In this document: positions 30,641 through 33,278 of the stretch, one piece after another | Layout: every line of letters starts with the position of its first letter | How positions within the stretch are numbered: position 1 is the first letter of the stretch | Source of the DNA: Chrysochromulina tobinii | Taxonomy: Eukaryota; Haptophyta; Prymnesiales; Chrysochromulinaceae | Assembly (NCBI GenBank): GCA_001275005.1 | Contig: JWZX01002339.1 | Coordinates: forward strand, 1-33,278 | DNA: 33,278 nt | Reading direction: 5' to 3' | Position numbers and translations under genes: made by a program | The notes under the pieces: model-generated | Told to the model about the DNA's origin: nothing | Seen by the model: only the letters and a program-made list of their open reading frames with translations | Databases searched by the model: none

Positions 30641-33228
30641 AGCCCCCTAAGGATGACGGGGCGTCGGAGGCGGCGGCCGAGGGCCCTCCCGCGGCGTTGC
30701 TCCTCCTCACGTCCAAGTTGGACACGTGCGGCGTGGTCGACCATGCGAATGGGCAATACACGTGCGGGTACACCGCGCCTACCCAGGTGGGCTTGCTCCA
30801 AGTTGGGGTCGCCATCAACGGGGCGGATGGGCCGTGCTGCGCGGTGACGGTGGTGCCCGCAGCGGCCGATCCGAGCATGACGACCCTCACGATCGAGCCC
30901 GAGGCGTGCGTCGTTCGCGCGGGCGAGCCTCTCATCGTGATGGTGCAGCCGCACGACGTGTTCGGCAACTGCTGCGAGCTCGCGCCAGCTCAGCTCGAGG
31001 CACTGCTGACAGCCGTCCCGGCCAAGCGAAGCGATCCGACCTCGCCGCCCGCCTCCCCGGCCACAGGAAGCCCCTCGCCCGCCACGCGCTCAGGACAGCG
31101 CGCGGCACGCTCGTGGGGCGTCATCGAGGGAGTGAGCCGTCACCTTGGGGTACAGGCACCGCAGCATCTGTTCGGACCCCTCGCACTACGCCCCAATAGC
31201 ACTCGCGTCGGCACCCATGCTCTGCAGGTGACGTCCCACACATTGATTACACTGGATTACACTGGATTACACTGGATTACACTCGCATCGGCACCCATGC
31301 TCTGCAGGTGCGCTGCCGCGGCACCATCTGCACAGAGCCCATCTACTTCGAGGTGATCCCGGGCGGTACGTGTGCACATCGGTGCACCCTCGTCGAGCTC
31401 CCTGGAGAGCGGGGCCTGTGCGCCAGCGCCAACCCCCCTCGCAAAAAGTTGCTGCCACAGCCCGACTGGTACGACATGACGTTGATCGCTCGCGACGCGT
31501 ACGGCAACCGCACCGGCGTCGGAGGCGACGAGGTCAGCGCCACGCTCGAGATGGAGAGCCTTCGAGGCTCCAAGTTCGCCAGCCGGTTACGCGCCCACCT
31601 GCTGCCGTTAGACCCGGATCCGCCGACGATCATCGATCGCGAGAACGGCACGTATTGCGTGCGCGTGCCGGCGACGCGACCGGTGCGCCCGCCCAAGCCC
31701 CTGGTCTTGCCCCATGCGGAGGAGGACGATGCCACTACCGGTAAACTCAACGCGCTCAAATGGATGGGTAAGGTCGTCCGGCGCAAGGACACGCAGCTCG
31801 AAGCTCTCGCCGTGATCGAGTCGGTCGAGGGACGAGAGGTGACGCTGCGCTGGGTCGCTACCGGCAAGACGGCCAAGGGCAAGCCCGAGGCTCTGCTGCG
31901 TGGGCTGGATGAGCGCACGTTCGTCAGTGAGAAGCTCCAGGGACGTGTGGAGAAGACGGACGCGTGCGCCAGACTTTGCGATCGAACACGCTCTTGAGTG
32001 CTCTCGAGGACCACTGATGACCACTGATGACCGCTGATGACCGCTGATGACCGCTGATGACCACTGATGACCACTGGTTGGTCCCTTCGAATCACTCTCC
32101 CTGTATCGCGCCCCCCGCCCTCCCTCTCACCCCCTACCCTCCCTCTCACGCTCCCTGTATCGCACCCCCCGCCCTCCCTCTCAGGTACGGTGACCTCGAG
32201 ATCAAGGCGCTCGATGCCGAAGATCCCAATGGCAGCCCAGGCGCTCGTGCACTCAGCTACGTCGTCGACGACGGCGCCAAGACCTTTCGGCTGACCCCGG
32301 CTGACCTCATCTCGGCGCTCGAGGAGTACCGTGAGATGATGGAGGCGACCGAGCTGCATGAGGTGAGGCGCTCTTGATTGCTCCTGATTGCGCTTGATTG
32401 TGAGAGGATGGGAGGTAACCGAGCTGCATGAGGTGGGCTGTGGGGAAGTGAGGTGGGCTGTGGGGAACTCGTGCTGCTCATGCGTGGACCGCCGCTGAAA
32501 GCCTCCCTGAATGCCACCGAATGCCTCCCTGAGTGCCACTGATCGTTTCCTTCATCAGGTGCTGTGGGGAAGGTACACGCTGCGCCTCTTCGTCAACGGC
32601 GAGCTAGCCGCGACTGAGGTGCTCGACATTGAAAACCCACTCAAGCTCTTCGGCTCGGCTTCGTCACTACCTAACGGAGTCCTCAAGGCCGTCTCGCGCG
32701 TGAACGCGAAGGCGGCGCTCGAGCAGGTGAGGCACTCTTGATTGCTCTGGATTGCTCTGGATTGCGCTTGATTGCGCTTGATTGCGCTTGATTACTTGAG
32801 CAGGTGAGGCGCACATTCGAGGAGCGAGGGGTCCAGCATGCAAGTGCTCACCACGGCGCCCGCCCCCACTTCCCACAGGTGAGGCGCACTTTCGAGGAGC
32901 GAGGGGTCAAGATGGACAAGGGTCTCGAGAGCGTGCTCAAGGAGAAGGCAGCCGAGATCGAGGAGCTCTTCCTCGACATCTCGGACCGGAACGCCGCGCG
33001 GGAGAAGGAGGAACGTGATGAGCGAGCAAGGGCGCAGCAGGCAGCGGGCCAACAGGCACGTTCACGTTCACACCGGAAGCGCTCCGTCCGCCTAGCTCTG
33101 CCAGGCAAGGAGGAGGTCGAGGACGGGGACGACGGGGACGAGGACGAGGACACTACCAAGGACAGTGACGAGGACGAGAAGGAAGAGGATGCCGACACTA
33201 CCAAGGACGCGGCTGCGGCTGCGGCGGC

Positions 33229-33278
<50 letters not shown>
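26698..33278 (+). CDS. Kelch-IPT-filamin multidomain protein (runs off the right edge)
   Basis: Proposed exons are 26698-31227, 31308-31963, 32185-32362, 32559-32726 and 32879-33278. All phases agree (0, 2, 0, 0), giving 1,977 residues so far. Early Kelch-like blades are seen (LLVVAGGEDALGDLLGDVHVLE). A His/Gln run, a coiled coil (LERLKNELHEMRREMFKLKKELELL), an EKAA-rich helix and a 13-Pro run follow. Clear Kelch blades come next (LLVHGGVGYEDLSDEV, ILVLGGRDGDG, CLLLFGGLDATE), then an IPT/TIG domain (VGGGTPLRLHGRHFVP). Filamin/ABP280-like repeats carry NGQYTCGYTAP, THALQVRCRG and ENGTYCVRVPA. A charged coiled coil and an acidic region end the visible part. Filamin-type Ig repeats and Kelch propellers are protein-binding modules, so a cytoskeletal scaffold is plausible, but I know no named protein with this order. 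The first ATG is 26698; the upstream open frame begins with GTG. Confidence 0.75.
27490..27580 (+). repeat. (CACCAG)n microsatellite coding for His-Gln repeats
   Basis: An almost unbroken hexanucleotide run encodes alternating His and Gln, interrupted by two short extra-Gln stretches. It lies between the first Kelch-like blades and the coiled coil of the Kelch-filamin gene. Confidence 0.95.
27625..27654 (+). repeat. Ten CAG codons (poly-Gln)
   Basis: A pure (CAG)10 run shortly after the His-Gln repeat encodes ten Gln in the same low-complexity linker. Confidence 0.95.
28207..28254 (+). repeat. Three GGAAGTGGATCC words with 18-base period
   Basis: The word occurs at 28207, 28225 and 28243 and encodes GSGS repeats in a flexible linker of the Kelch-filamin protein. 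Confidence 0.9.
30586..30639 (+). repeat. Eighteen-Ala run (GCA then GCC triplets)
   Basis: The first codons are mostly GCA and the later ones pure GCC, between the IPT and filamin-like regions. It is a length-variable coding microsatellite. Confidence 0.95.
31228..31307 (+). other. Intron 1 of the Kelch-filamin gene (80 bases, 30-base flanking direct repeat)
   Basis: It begins GTGACG and ends CTCTGCAG, phase 0. Bases 31201-31230 and 31281-31310 match at 29 of 30 positions, so the last 27 exon bases are repeated at the end of the intron. The 50-base core holds three ACTGGATTAC units. Unspliced, the frame ends at a TGA at 31354-31356. Confidence 0.8.
31964..32184 (+). other. Intron 2 of the Kelch-filamin gene (221 bases, ACTGATGACC repeats)
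   Basis: The acceptor CCCTCTCAG at 32184 is strong; the donor GTGCGC at 31964 was chosen because it restores phase 2 and gives DAYGDLEIK. The first half has about seven tandem copies of a decamer near ACTGATGACC (31999-32088), and the second half is pyrimidine-rich. No clear flanking direct repeat is seen. Confidence 0.6.
32363..32558 (+). other. Intron 3 of the Kelch-filamin gene (196 bases, nested copies of the exon junction)
   Basis: It begins GTGAGGC and ends TTCATCAG, phase 0. The exon end ACCGAGCTGCATGAGGTG (32348-32365) recurs inside the intron at 32418-32435, followed by GGCTGTGGGGAA, which matches the start of the next exon. GGTGGGCTGTGGGGAA occurs at 32432 and 32452. Confidence 0.75.
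32727..32878 (+). other. Intron 4 of the Kelch-filamin gene, with two in-frame acceptors
   Basis: The donor is GTGAGGC at 32727. A first acceptor, TTGAGCAG, ends at 32803 (77-base intron of TTGATTGCGC-type repeats). A second, CTTCCCACAG, ends at 32878. The 75 bases between them are in frame without a stop, so either 25 extra codons are included or the segment is itself removed. CAGGTGAGGCGCAC plus 19 more bases recurs 75 bases apart (32801 and 32876). Confidence 0.7.
33230..33278 (+). repeat. GGC run (poly-Gly) at the right edge
   Basis: At least 16 Gly codons, almost all GGC, follow an Ala-rich stretch and reach the window edge. The true length is unknown, and the assembly may end here because of it. 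Confidence 0.9.

Noticed and set aside
31999-32088. CRISPR-like or satellite array of ACTGATGACC units
   Set aside because: Units are only 10 bases with no spacers, and they lie inside an intron of a eukaryotic gene. They are treated as intronic repeats.

Overview
The window is a GC-rich nuclear segment of a eukaryotic, probably photosynthetic, single-celled organism. The protein set is eukaryotic throughout: a Furry/PAG1-type giant protein, an ARP4-type nuclear actin-related protein, a FAM221 cysteine-rich protein, a RING/SIAH-type ligase, a 2OG-Fe(II) hydroxylase and a DUF760 protein of the plastid type. Genes are packed tightly, introns are few and short, and there are large modular proteins (MIB/HERC2, NACHT and ankyrin; Kelch, IPT and filamin) with homopolymer runs. 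A haptophyte (Prymnesium/Chrysochromulina/Emiliania-like) is my best guess. That is inference from style, not a search result.

Layout. 1-7927 (minus): 5' part of a Furry/PAG1/Mor2 homologue that runs off the left edge, with one reading frame open for 5,929 bases after two short introns. 8102-8983 (minus): coiled-coil IQ-motif protein. 9463-10362 (minus): DUF760 protein. 10579-12204 (minus): FAM221-like protein. 12418-13539 (plus): secreted or ER prolyl-4-hydroxylase-like dioxygenase. 13848-15533 (minus): conserved protein of unknown function, divergent from 15654-16907 (plus), an ARP4-like protein. A perfect 38-base palindrome lies between these two and ends on the A of the ARP4 start codon. 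17078-17410 (minus): small membrane-anchored protein, divergent from 17534-18854 (plus), a RING plus SIAH/TRAF-like zinc-finger protein with an acidic tail. 19187-25978 (plus): giant STAND-type receptor-like gene with MIB/HERC2 modules, a conserved module I cannot name, a NACHT NTPase, 15 tandem ankyrin repeats and a poly-Asp tail, read through two apparent one-base frameshifts. 26698-33278 (plus): Kelch-IPT-filamin protein running off the right edge.

Two themes stand out. First, introns in the two edge genes carry related 10-base repeats in sense orientation (ACTGATGACC, ACTGATTGCC, ACTGGATTAC, GCTTGATTGC). Most are bounded by direct repeats of 10 to 33 bases that contain the AG|GT splice site, as expected of introner insertion or intron birth by duplication. 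One intron still holds a copy of what looks like the uninterrupted exon junction. Second, the NACHT-ankyrin gene resembles an animal or fungal NLR in build, but in a unicellular alga-like genome. Its ankyrin array shows recent 198-base duplication. No RNA gene, CRISPR array, transposase or bacterial operon was found.
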